Of a stretch of DNA of 10,494 bases, positions 1 through 9,615 are shown in pieces. The position numbers and the translations under genes are program-made. This DNA is from Larix sibirica (Eukaryota > Streptophyta > Pinopsida > Pinales > Pinaceae): contig NWUY0300079099.1 in the NCBI GenBank assembly GCA_004151065.3, forward strand, positions 1 through 10,494, written 5' to 3'. The notes beneath the pieces are model-generated. The model was not told the DNA's origin, ran no database searches, and saw nothing but the letters and a program-made list of their open reading frames with translations. Numbering within the stretch: the stretch's first letter is position 1; the number at the start of each line of letters is the position of its first letter.

Positions 1-531
1 GTTCTAGTTATTTCTAAATAACAACATCTCATTCATCAAAATAAAAGCACCTTTAATTCAAAAACCCCAGTGGCATTCTCGCCTCGGACCTAGGTGCTCT
101 CAAAGCACAACATTTCTATTTCATTTATACAATAGTGAATACAACGGAGGGGATTAATTCATTTATTCCCTAATCCTATTGTCTTTTAGATCAACAACAA
201 ACTTTTAGTGACCCTAGGCTATGAAGAATGAGGAAATAAAAAGGAGAAAAGACTAATGTGACAGATGTGGGCCACTTTTCTTAGCTCCAAAACTCATGAA
301 AAATGATGAACCCCTTGTTGCACCTCTTTGGGATGAGTTTAAGTATTCTTTCTAATGTTGATTGTTCCCTTTAGGAATGGACACGTGGCTTTGCCTCATT
401 TCTAGAATCCGCATCTTTTGTTGCTAGTCACTAATTGATTTTTGGGGACAAGTCACTCCCAGTATGCATCACCCGCTGACCTTAACTTCTCCTGCACCTC
501 TCGCTATCTAGTTGTTGAAGTACGAAACCAA
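1..531. other. Intergenic, no gene seen
   Basis: No frame stays open for a useful length on either strand. The sequence is A+T-rich with short mixed-composition patches and has no recognisable repeat unit, RNA gene or transposon end. The only site I would mark is the CACGTG hexamer at 382, listed separately. Confidence 0.5.
382..387. promoter_or_regulatory. G-box-like hexamer CACGTG
   Basis: The palindrome CACGTG sits in the context ACACGTGGC, which is the extended G-box/ABRE form bound by plant bZIP and bHLH factors. No gene start is visible within a few hundred bases downstream, so it may be a chance match. Confidence 0.2.
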
Positions 532-837
532 TTATGGTATTGAACAAAAATGTTGAGTATGATTTTCTCTAATCATCATTGTCACCAAAGACAACTTATC
601 CCATGATGCACTGCATAAAGGAAAACTAGAAGGGAGGTTGCATTTTTCCTCATTTTGGTGTGTTAGGAGACAAATTTCGCAGAAGAGGTTTGGCCCAAAA
701 ACTTTATTGTTGAGGGATCCATTGAAGAAGGGGGGTACGTATTCCCATACCCAACCTGATACCAAAATTCCTAGGGAAAACCTTCTTGTATCGAATAGAT
801 ACACAATAGTATGATATTGGAGCACAAGCACTAACAC
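532..837. other. Region open on both strands, coding status unclear
   Basis: The minus strand has a 101-codon ATG-started frame across 837-532. The plus strand is open without an ATG from 563 to 811, then broken by TGA at 812. Read further, the plus frame carries frequent stops up to about 1120. The minus peptide has no recognisable domain. The plus peptide is mildly protein-like (charged, with short stretches such as KTLLLRDPLKKGG) but also matches nothing I know. Both cannot be coding, and neither has supporting neighbours. I read this as either a fragment of decayed coding DNA or a chance opening. Confidence 0.15.
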
Positions 838-1829
838 CTGAGAATTTTGCGGATTAAATTCATCTTTTTCTATTCACTCTCTCAATCTCCCAAATTATGC
901 TACAGTAGTAGAGGGAGATCTTGATAGAGTGTGATGTGGAAAGAACAGAAGGGATACTATGGTCTAGAAACCACTAGGATTTCTTGAAATATTTATTTAT
1001 CATTATCCTTGCAATTCCAACCAATAGTGGAGCATCGAAAAGTTTATTTAGTACGAGCTATGGCTTGGAGTGATCAATGGGAAGCTTTGTGTGAAAGTGA
1101 TCGATCCAAGCCTCTCAAGGTAATACTTCATACAACAATAATGAGAACATTATGGGTGCTAATGATATTAGCTTCTCTAGAATCACAAGATGAGACATGG
1201 AATAATAAATAGCAAGAGAAATAGGTTATGAGCGGTGGGTGGTGTAGCTTTACATATATAGACAAAAAGAAATGTCCTCCACATTATTTATATTGGGTAT
1301 AAAACATAATGAATCAGGATTCGTCCATTGGGAAAGGATCCTCTATGATGGAAATCACATGACCATAGAGCAAATCAGAAAGGAAGTTATACATGTAAAA
1401 ATAGGGAATGATTAGCTAAGGGCATGTGGATGAGATAGTTTGATCATGAGAGAGATTGCGAAGCTAAAATGACATACATTTTCAAAGTTAACACCTCCTA
1501 ATTCCTGAAATTTCTACAACCTCGCATGAGCGGATAACATTTCGATCACTTGAACAATGATGTTGTTCCATGATTTTGACAACCATTGCTCTAAAAATTT
1601 GATTCATCCTCAATCGCCATAGGATCTAGCACGAACCTTTGTACTAAATGCTTGAGGCTACTCTAAGAAGGAAATTCATACAAATTTCTACATGTGGCGT
1701 GAGAGAATATTTTCACCTTTATGTGGCAAGTTCATTTATCATTGACGGTTAGGATCAACTTTGATGATTTTGGATGATTTGACTCGGAATATTGACTAGA
1801 GGGGCACCCTTTTAGATTTACCACATATT
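838..1829. other. Intergenic, no gene recognised
   Basis: This stretch holds only short frames, including a 67-codon one at 1009-1212 with no recognisable motif. From about 1680 onward, segments such as the GGCGTGAGAGAATATTTT-like block near 1696 resemble pieces of the 96-bp unit that is clear further right (compare 2373). The array may therefore begin earlier than the boundary I assign. Confidence 0.4.
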
Positions 1830-2510
1830 ATCTAAATTGTTGATGGATTTATATTTGCTTTGAGAAAGACGCTAGATTGAATCCTAACCATTGGCGGGGA
1901 AGAAAACCCACTCATTTCACCACGCGTTTCAAATATGCTAACGACCATGATATAAATTAGCTAAATGTGTGACTGGATCTAAGCCATCCACAGGGAACTT
2001 TATTCTTTCTTTTAGTGCAGGCCCTTCTCCCTCCAATGGTTTGGATTTACCCTTGTCAATATGCAAGTTTTAATCTTGGTCATTGGTGGGAAGGAAGTAT
2101 ACTTAGCCTCATCGCTTGTCATTGCGCCTCCAACGATCAAGATTTATTTTTAGGAGATGAACCACTACATTTGGGATGTCAACGGGAAACTCTTTTATTT
2201 AACTTTGTCATATGTTTTAAGGCCTCCAACGGTTCAGATATTTGTTGACAATATGTACGGCTCAATTCGGACTGTTTGTGGGAAACTACCATATTTATAT
2301 CTATCGCATATTTTGAGGCCTCCAATGGTTTAGATTTTCCCTACGAAGATGCAAGATTTAATCAGATATTTAGGCGGGAGAAAATAATTTGTTTACTTCT
2401 TTTGGTATGCATATCCCATGAACGTCCCAAATCTTTCTGGGTGACTTTCCATCTTTGATCATGACCATTGGCGCTAGACTTTTTCTGCCTTTCCAACTCT
2501 GATATTTGCT
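1830..2510 (+). repeat. Diverged tandem array, 96-bp unit, about seven copies
   Basis: Two independent anchors recur at a fixed pitch. A CCTCCAA[T/C]G box starts at 2030, 2127, 2223 and 2319, with a degraded form at 2415. A GGGAA box lies at 1897, 1993, 2088, 2184 and 2280, then GGGA at 2376. The intervals are 95-97 bp. GATGCAAGATTTAATC at 2348 matches GACGCTAGATTGAATC at 1868, exactly five units away. ACCATTGGCG at 1887 recurs at 2464, six units away within 1 bp. Between the units at 2030 and 2319 the first 45 bases agree at roughly 85%; other pairs are much more diverged. As 96 bp equals 32 codons, frame 2 gives a periodic peptide, for example WIYICFEKDARLNPNHWRG, WIYPCQYASFNLGHWWEG and LDFPYEDARFNQIFRREK, interrupted by stops near 1958, 1970 and 2246. 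It may be satellite DNA or the relic of a repeat protein. Confidence 0.8.
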
Positions 2511-2517
2511 ATATAAG
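2510..2517 (+). promoter_or_regulatory. TATA-like box TATATAAG after the array
   Basis: TATATAAG is a good match to the plant TATA consensus and lies at the right edge of the 96-bp array, about 50 bases before similarity to copy B begins in copy A. No in-frame ATG for copy A follows directly, so a working promoter is only a possibility. In A+T-rich DNA such an octamer can occur by chance. Confidence 0.3.
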
Positions 2518-2559
2518 CACAGTGTTGAGAGTGATGATGCGCACAAAATGGGTGAAAAC

Positions 2560-4300
2560 ACGATCCAAAAAATATTATCTCAAGTTTGATAGTTTCATTC
2601 AAATCCTCGAAATATGTAACAACCAATTATTTGACCTTGGCATCTTTAGCCAACAGGGAAAGCTGTGGAAATCACTCACCGAAGAAAGAAGTTATCGAAG
2701 AAAGACAGACTGCAACAGAAGCATAAAATTCCCAAATAGATATTGATCGTAAGGAGGATATCATCATTTCGATAGATACAAAGAACGATAAAGGTATAAC
2801 AATCAGAGAAAATGGCGAAGACAAAATAAAAAATGATGAATGAAAACAAAAATCTTGAAGTAGTGGAAGTCCTAAGCATTGATGACGATAAGGAAGAGGA
2901 TGAAAACAACTCTGACAAATTGCTCGAGGAAGAATTCAAGGAGGTAGAATAAACTACAAAAGTATCTTTACAAGATCCTTTCTTAAAGGTTATTGATCCA
3001 TTTTCTACCCAAATCAAAACTATGGTAGAAAAAATTTTAGATATGGATTTTTCTTTTGTGGAGAATACTTCTACCAAATATTTGGAAAATGAGATACTAC
3101 AAACAAAAGAGTTGGGTCCTAGGTTAATTAAAACCATGGATAAATCAAATAAATACATGAATATGATGTTTGTGCATACTAATAAATCCAAGGAGGTCCA
3201 GTAGTGCCAAAATCCCAAATTGAAGAAGGTTGTGGTTCAATTTGGTTTGGACCAAATGAATAAAATTTATATGATCTGATTACATAAATATACATGAGAA
3301 ATGGTTTCTCATCGACTCTTATAAACAACTATAAATGTCAAAAAAATACAAGAAGCTATCAAGAAGCTGGAAAAACAATTGAATAATGAAAAGGCGGTAA
3401 ATAAAGCTAGAACTTTAAAGGCCAACAATCTCAAGTCTAAGATAATTGATGTCTCGATGTCAAGCTCTGAAGAAAATTTAAGGACAATTATATTAGATCA
3501 ATAAGTTGAGATTAAGGAAATAAGAAAAAATCTAAAAGTACCAAACAATGAGACAACTCAAACTTCATAGATAATTATTCTATCCAATAAGATTGATCAA
3601 ACTGATCATGAAAATATATCTCTAAAGAAAAAAATATCCCAATTGGCCAATCAGGTGGGAACACTGCAAAATGAAAAATTAAAGATAATAGAGTAAATCA
3701 CCTCTAAAATTGAAGATTTGCAAAAATAATTTGCTAACAAGGCACAAAATGATTTCATTTTACCATCTTTTGAAGACGATCAAGCCAATGATTCGAGCAA
3801 CATTGACGTAAATGTAGATGATTTATGTGCGCATGTCAATTTATACAAAAACACAATGAATGAACTAGATAAAAATATCAATACTTTTGAATTGGTCATT
3901 AAAGTTCAATTCAATAAAAAAATTCAGTTGTAGAGCAATATTCAGGAAAAAGACAATCATATTGCATCTTTAGAGCAAATTACATAGAAAGACCTTCTAC
4001 CAAAAAATAAGCAAGGGCATGGTACATTCATAATGTAGAAGCAAGATATGAGATTAACATCATCTTGCATGGTTTTTCTAGAATCCAACAACTACTTGTA
4101 AATTGCATAGAATTAAAAGGAAAGCGATATTAATATGACTTTTTGGAGGTGATTATATAGAACATCATCATAATTAGTGATAAGATGGATGAAAATGACC
4201 ATTTGGAGGCACAAACATGATGAAATCACTATACAATGAAACCTCAAGTTTGTAGTGTCAAATCATATTGTGACTGTAATAAGAGTTTAATATTCTTATT
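2560..4300 (+). pseudogene. Copy A: 5'-truncated, decayed coiled-coil protein gene
   Basis: This matches the downstream part of copy B in the same orientation at an offset of 3752-3763 bp. Similarity starts near 2562 (DPKNIISSLIVSFKSSKYVT, against DPHKVISNLRVSFKSLEYVT in B), is clear to about 3985, and continues weakly to about 4300 (a VKS block near 4257). The coding frame is 0 from 2562 to about 2800 and frame 1 after about 2812, so at least one frameshift is present. In-frame stops include TAA 2724, 2827, 2950, 3322, 3502, 3694 and 3727, TAG 3202, 3568, 3931 and 3985, and TGA 3277 and 3295. The peptide has an acidic patch (DDDKEEDE-like) near 2880-2910, then a heptad-rich Lys/Glu coiled coil from about 3345. 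The N-terminal half seen in B (5071-6320) is absent and the 96-bp array takes its place. Function is unknown. An antisense frame at 3218-2676 is a composition shadow. Confidence 0.7.
2562..3985 (+). repeat. Dispersed direct repeat, copy A (partner 6325-7737)
   Basis: By eye, nucleotide identity with the partner is roughly 80% in the better stretches. It includes a 27-base perfect match at 2859-2885 against 6623-6649. Small indels change the offset from about 3763 at the left to 3752 from 3322 onward. Confidence 0.8.
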
Positions 4301-4349
4301 CGAACATTTTATTCTACTTATTATTTTTATCTCTCTTTTGATTATCTAT

Positions 4350-4405
4350 CCCCTACTCCCCTACCTAACCCTAACCTCCACCTCCCCTCTCTCTCCGCTG
4401 ACCCC
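4350..4405 (+). repeat. Pyrimidine-rich tract with telomere-like motif
   Basis: About 55 bases are almost free of G. They contain CCTAACCCTAACC at 4364-4376, close to two CCCTAA units, and a short CTCTCTCT run. A similar block (CCCCTACTACCC followed by CT repeats, ending ACCCCTAACC) lies at 9601-9666. The telomere resemblance is too short to call an interstitial telomere. Confidence 0.5.
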
Positions 4406-5070
4406 ATGTTATAACATCTTGCGATTGATGTCCTTGGGAAATGGGGTGTTATATTTACATACTCGTCTCATACATTGATTTTACAAAATCACTTTGTAAG
4501 TTGTAGTGGTTAGGTGTTACCATCGCTTCAAACTTTGATCAATGGCTCGTGTTGCATTTTAGAGCCTTTCCTAGGTGAGTTTTAACAATGCACACATCCT
4601 TTGAAATGAACATGACGGTGGCACTTGTCAAAAATTTAACAATTCAGAGCTATAGGAAAAGGTTGCAAAATTATTTTTTCATCCTCCAAAACCATTTATG
4701 AAACCCGCTGGTAAAAGGGGGATCTCGCATTAAAGGTGATAGATAAATGGTGTCATCAGTCATTAATTACCGCACTTTTCTCCTCATAAGTAAAGGACAC
4801 GTTGAATGGTTTGGTAAAAAAAATAAATTTGAAATGTTATTTCCCCACCTATGATGTTTATAATTCATTTTTTATGCTTGTATTGTGAATAAGAGAGATT
4901 TGTCAGCGCGGAGAGAAAAAAATTGCAGGAAAATCACCGAATTCCTTTTGAAATTTATTTGTGCCAATACTATTAATATTTGACTCTACCCCAAACTCAT
5001 TTGTATCTAAAGAGAAAGAAAATATTTAAATTCATAAGTCTGAGTTTCAGTAATTAAATTACCCAGTAAA
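4406..5070. other. Intergenic, presumed upstream region of copy B
   Basis: No frame of interest is present. The palindrome TGTTATAACA lies at 4408, and the 7-base arms ACCCCAT (4401) and ATGGGGT (4441) form an inverted pair, each followed by GTTATA. There is no clear TATA box just before 5071. Two CAG sites shortly before the ATG (near 5050 and 5066) could act as splice acceptors if copy B once had a leader intron. Confidence 0.4.
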
Positions 5071-6324
5071 ATGCCACCTAGAAAAAGTTTGGAATAGTCT
5101 ATGAAGCTAGGTTATCCGGTCGTAGATCCTGAAATATTTATCAACCTTTTTGAAGATGTTTTTGGCCCCAAAGTTTATTTTCCCTCTTTAAACCCTCTAC
5201 GAATTTCCTTTGACCAACCTACATATGGTTTTGATATTTTGAATTCTTCTTGGGAATGTGGTTTAACCCAATACATCCTCCCTCAATCTTTTCCCATTCA
5301 ATATTTTGTTTTTATGTGTTCAGAATGCTACAAACTGATGAATCACTCTGTTTTTTCCTCTAATGGAATGTATGAACTTTTTTGTATATCGCCTGTTGCC
5401 ATTACTAAAATGTTAAACCTTTTTAAGACCTATCTTCACAAATCATATGAAGATTTGATTCACTGGTTCAAGAGTTTATCTCATGAAGAGCTGAGTAATT
5501 TGATACTTTAATGGATCCCTAAATTAGTGGAAAACCGAGATCTCAAGTCTCTCTGGTAGAGGTTTGTTTTCCCAGAATATTTCTAGTGCCTGGTTACTAT
5601 GCATTCTTTGTTCTTTGGTTATAATGATAAATCTACTGTGGATGAATTGATTAGTATCTTGATTGGACAAATATTTATTCCAGCTAAATACCAAGTGATA
5701 ATGTTTGATTTTTCTTCGTTCATGTCAAATGTGATCCACAAACAATTTTGTGGTTTTATCTCTTTCAAAATTTTCAAATATCAATGATATTTAATTTACT
5801 TGATTATGTACTTTCAACACACACAATTTGAATATATTTCTTTAAAGAGATTGACTCTTGAAGGTAATGCATTGCCCATAACTAAATGGACTCAAATCAT
5901 GATTCCTTATTCTCAAGGTTTTAAGGCCTTCGTAGATACCTTTTTTCTCAATGTCCATAAAATTATTCACAAATTTTATCCACATAGGATTCCAGAAGAG
6001 ATATGGGCACTAATATAGTTCAATAATGGGTGCAAATTAGGATACTGGTTCTTATGTCCTGATTGCATTGTACTGAGGATTTATGGTTTTGAAGGGAGAC
6101 CTTACAAGTTACCATTTTATATTTTTCCAAGAATATTTTTTCTAGAATATGTTAAACAAAGAATAGCTAGCGATGTAAAACATTTATCAATAAAAATGCA
6201 GAGAGTAACTTATTCTCTCCCTCAATAAATTATGTCTTTTGTAATTAAAAATAAGTCTACTTTGGATATTATGGATCAAATCCTAAAATCATTAGGTTTA
6301 TAAATGGCAGAAGCTTTTTTGTAT

Positions 6325-7737
6325 GATCCACACAAGGTTATCTCAAATTTGAGAGTTTCATTCAAATCCTTAGAATATGTAACAAGCAATGATTTGAGCT
6401 TGGCGTCATTATCTAGTAGGAAAATATACGGAAATCACTCACCGGAGAAATAAATTATCGAAGAAAGACATATTGCAACAGAAGCAGATAATGCCCAAAT
6501 AACTATTGATTGTAAGTAGGATATCAACATTTTGATAGATAAAAAGAATAAGGTATAATATTCAAAGGAAATGGTGAAGGAAAAATTAAAATTGTTAGGC
6601 AGAATGAAAACAAAAATCCCAAAGTAGTGGAAGTCCTAAGCATTGATGAAGATAAGGAAGAGGATGAAAAAAATTTGACAAATTGCTCAAACAAGTTGTC
6701 CAAGTGGTAGAAGAAAACACAAAAGGAGCCTTTTATAAGATCCTTTCTTATAATTTATTGATCCATATTCTACCCAAATAACAAATATGGTAGAAAAAAT
6801 TTTAGATATGGAATTTTCTTTGGGGGAGAATACTTCTTCCAAATATTTGGCAAATGAGATATTAAAAACTAAAGAGGTGGGCCCTAGGTTAATTACAACC
6901 AAGGATAAATAAAAAAAATACATGATTATGATTTCCATGCATACTAATAAATCTAGTTCCAGAAGCCCGAATTGAAGCAGACTATGGTTCAAGTTGATTT
7001 GGACCAAATGAATGAAGTTGATATGATCCAATTACATAAGTATACAGGAGAAATGGTTTCTCATTGACCTTTATAAAAAGATATAAATGTAAAAAAACTA
7101 CAAGAAGCTATCAAGAAGTTAGAAAAACAATTGAAGAATGAAAAGGCAGTACATAAATCTAGAGCTTTGAAGGCCAAAAATTTTGAGTCCAAGCTAATTG
7201 ATGTCTCAGTATCAAGCTCTAAAGAAAATTTCAGGATGATTATCTTAGATAAAGAATTTGAGATTAAGGCCTTAAGAATAAATCTAAAACTACCAAATGA
7301 TGATCCGGCTCAAACTTCATAGATAATTGTTCTATCCTAGAATATTGATCAAACTGATCATAAAAATCTATCTCTAAAGAAAAATATATCTCAATTGGCC
7401 ATTAAGGTGTCAACATTTAAAAATGAAAAATTAAAGGTAATAGAGGAATTCACCTCTAAAATTGAATATTTGCAAAAAGAAGTTGCTGAGAAGGTACATA
7501 TTGATTTCGTTTTACCAACTTTTAAAGATGATAAAGATAATGATTCAAGCAACATTGGTGGAAATGTCGATAATTTATATGCACAGGTTAAACAATACAA
7601 AAGCAAAGTGAATGAACTAAATCAATATATTGGTACTTTGGAATTGGTCATGAAACTTCAATCCGATAATGAAATTCAATCACGGAGCAATATTCAAGAA
7701 AAATAAAATCAAACTGCATCTTTAGAGAAAATTACAC
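6325..7737 (+). repeat. Dispersed direct repeat, copy B segment
   Basis: This is the partner of 2562-3985. The left limit is a GATCCA shared by both copies, and clear similarity ends in the coiled coil just after an ATTACA shared near 3980 and 7727. Only this part of copy B is duplicated clearly; weaker traces continue to about 8200. Confidence 0.8.
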
Positions 7738-7800
7738 AACAAAAGCAAACTGAACAACAAGCTCGGATGAAAGAGAATGACAAGTTGAGTGAAGGATTGG
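7090..7800 (+). other. Coiled-coil segment within copy B
   Basis: In frame 0 the translation is dominated by Lys, Glu, Asn, Gln and Ile/Leu at 3-4 residue spacing, with blocks such as LQEAIKKLEKQLKNEKAV, ISQLAIKVSTFKNEKLKVI and LNQYIGTLELVMKLQ. A low-complexity Asp/Asn/Ser linker (KDDKDNDSSNIGGNVD) breaks it near 7527-7570. Copy A keeps the same pattern despite many substitutions, which suggests that the ancestral protein used this segment for oligomerisation. Confidence 0.6.
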
Positions 7801-8679
7801 GAAAGGTTAAAAAGGAAATTTTTTCCAAATATTATTTAAAAATAGGGAAAAGTGAATTATGGAGACATAATAAAACATTCATATAGGGTTTTGGGCCCTA
7901 TTTTGATGTATTACATTATTCGAAAGGTCTGATGAGAAATATTGATATAGATATTAAGAAGCACCAAAAGGACATTGAATAAAAAGAGGACATTGTAAAC
8001 AGAGTTATTCCATATCTCAACTCAATGACTCACGATAAATTAGAAGCCTTACAAATAGTTGACAAAACATAATTGATTATGCAAGCAGAAAATATATACA
8101 TGTTGAAATACCTTCTAGCTTCACCACATGAAAAATGTTGCATTGTGAAATCACAAGCAAAAGAGTTCAAATAAAAATTTAATCCTCTTATTCAAATAAG
8201 CCTTCGATCCCCGTGGACCAAGGATGATATTTTATACTCTTTTGATGTTTACAATGATACATCGAAATTTAAGCAAAAGGACATTCTATATCTAGTCCAA
8301 GACTTCCGATCTATGGATGGAAAGATCATTAAAGTAAATTTGGCCTCTGATTTTGAGTTGTTAATTTCTTTGAAAAATTATATCTATAGGAAGAGTCTTT
8401 AAGTTTTGAGATGTACATTGAACTAGACATTTCCTTCAAGAAAATATGACAATTCAATTATCCAAGAGGAGAGGATTGGAATCAAATTTATCGACTCATA
8501 CCACATCAACAGTTATCCATACCTATACAACAAGAGGTGTCATCAACACATTCCACGGCTAAACAACAATCCTGATCAAAGAAAAAGAAAACAAATAAGT
8601 AATGGACTAAAGTGTGTTTCTTTGTAACTATCAACTACTTTTAAGATAGGCAATCATTGAAGTGTCAAAGATCAAAACC

Positions 8680-8688
8680 TATATAAAG
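8680..8688 (+). promoter_or_regulatory. TATA-like box TATATAAAG
   Basis: This matches the plant TATA consensus and lies 78 bases after the end of copy B. With a candidate splice donor at 8822, it could mark a transcription unit whose first exon is about 8712-8821, or it may be a chance match in the 3' region of copy B. Confidence 0.3.
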
Positions 8689-8821
8689 ACGATGATGGAG
8701 CATGGAACATGGTGGGAATTTTTTATAGAGAAAGGAAATCTTAAGAAATTGTTTTCTTATTTCCATTATTGGAACCTTGATGTAATCAACACTTGATCTT
8801 GGAGCTTAATTTTGTTATCAG

Positions 8822-9337
8822 GTAATTCTTTCCCGTAATATTGACAGTGTGTTAAACTTCTTCATTATAAAGTATTTAGAAAATATTCGATGTTATTTCA
8901 TACATTTTTAGGATGTTCTTATCTCTTTATAGTTAATACAAGTATCTTTCATCATTTCATAGGACTTTTTTGACATAATCATTAAGTGTTATTGATTATT
9001 CTTATGAGTTTCTTATTATTTTTATTAAGATATTTGTACATGAATTTTTTCCAAAGAGGAACACCATTGTAGTGTATTTTTTTATTGATATTAGTCTTTT
9101 TTAGAAAATCATTATTTGGAGATGAGAACAAATGGTTCATATGTGAGGATATTGTCCTCACTATTCTACTGACTGTGATGTTCTTGGAAAGTATTTCTTT
9201 CGATGTAGTATAATATAAATGTTATCATTGTTATTAATTATTTCTCGATAACAATGTATTCTCCTAAAATTCTTATGTCTTTCATCTTTATTTGAATATT
9301 TGTTTTGATTGTGATGTTATTGCTCCTTGTTTTTTAG
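8822..9337 (+). other. Candidate plant-type intron, 516 nt
   Basis: The donor reads ATCAG|GTAATTC at 8821/8822. The acceptor reads TTGCTCCTTGTTTTTTAG|GTTTAG with the AG at 9336-9337, preceded by a strong pyrimidine tract. T is visibly the commonest base throughout, as in plant introns, and the segment has no open frame. It would sit either in the 3' untranslated region of copy B or in the leader of a transcript starting near 8710. No transcript evidence is available here. Confidence 0.4.
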
Positions 9338-9449
9338 GTTTAGTTGCAAATTTTATCAAATTACTGCTGTCCCAATCCTTTTTCTATTAGTTGATGCATG
9401 AATGAAACAAAACTTATTTACTTTGAATGCATGCTTTACTTAAGCTAGA

Positions 9450-9455
9450 AATAAA
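9450..9455 (+). terminator. AATAAA polyadenylation-like signal
   Basis: The canonical hexamer lies about 110 bases after the candidate intron, followed by T-rich sequence. It fits as the 3' end of a transcript through copy B and the intron, but AATAAA is common by chance in DNA of this composition. Confidence 0.25.
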
Positions 9456-9615
9456 GAAATGATAAATTCTTTGTTTCTTACTACTAATTTTTATTAGTGA
9501 GGGTTACTCCCTCTGGCTTGCAAATACTCTTGTTTGGCGTAAAGTGATTTGAGATATGCCTTCACATAGTTCTTTGTAAGGAATGTATCAAGGAATAACA
9601 CCCCCTACTACCCAA

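Larger units (their letters stand above)
5071..8602 (+). pseudogene. Copy B: decayed gene for a large coiled-coil protein, family unknown
   Basis: A reading frame of about 1,180 codons can be followed from ATG 5071 (MPPRKSLE, then TAG 5095) to TAA 8600. ATG 5071 is preferred over ATG 5101 because it lies in frame and has AAA just before it. The path runs frame 1 to about 6560, 0 at 6603-6670, 2 at 6677-6730, 1 at 6739-6950, 0 at 6960-8393 and 2 at 8396-8602, so about five frameshifts. In-frame stops include 5095, 5509, 5557, 5584, 5785 (TGA), 6016, 6226, 6301, 6451, 6517, 7065 (TGA), 7074, 7320, 7338, 7704, 7884, 7980, 8070 and 8172. Domains in order: an unrecognised, aromatic-rich N-terminal half (5071-6320), an acidic patch (SIDEDKEEDE, about 6640-6670), a long Lys/Glu coiled coil (about 7090-7800), a mixed C-terminal region (FDVYNDTSKFKQKDILYLV), and a Gln/Ser-rich tail ending SKKKKTNK, which resembles a nuclear localisation signal. 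No zinc knuckle, protease, reverse transcriptase or transposase motif is visible. It may be an orphan ORF of a mobile element. Confidence 0.7.

Noticed and set aside
1009-1212. A 67-codon plus-strand ORF
   Set aside because: It is short, has no ATG (it opens on a TTG-type start), no recognisable motif, no promoter and no conserved partner in the window.
2676-3218. A 180-codon minus-strand ORF inside copy A, with a similar minus-strand opening at 6687-7031 in copy B
   Set aside because: Both lie opposite the acidic and lysine-rich part of the plus-strand frame, whose codons rarely give stops when read in reverse. The plus-strand peptide is the one conserved between the copies.
4408-4417. TGTTATAACA as the start of an LTR
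   Set aside because: I found no second copy in direct orientation within the window and no paired terminus. It is a short palindrome only.
4236-4478. An 80-codon plus-strand ORF with a hydrophobic middle
   Set aside because: It runs from the decayed tail of copy A into the pyrimidine-rich tract. The Leu/Ile/Pro-rich segment comes from that tract's composition, not from a membrane protein.
5071-8602. A changed genetic code in which TAA and TAG encode Gln, since most interruptions are TAA or TAG
   Set aside because: Copy B also has TGA stops and about five frameshifts. Several TAA codons in copy A align with GAA rather than CAA in B, and TGA in one copy aligns with CGA, GGA or CAA in the other. 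Ordinary pseudogene decay explains this better.
8813-8823. TGTTATCAGGT as a degraded primer binding site for initiator tRNA of an LTR element
   Set aside because: It matches only about nine bases with one mismatch, has no CA-ended LTR just before it, and is not followed by any gag or pol sequence. A splice donor explains the same bases.
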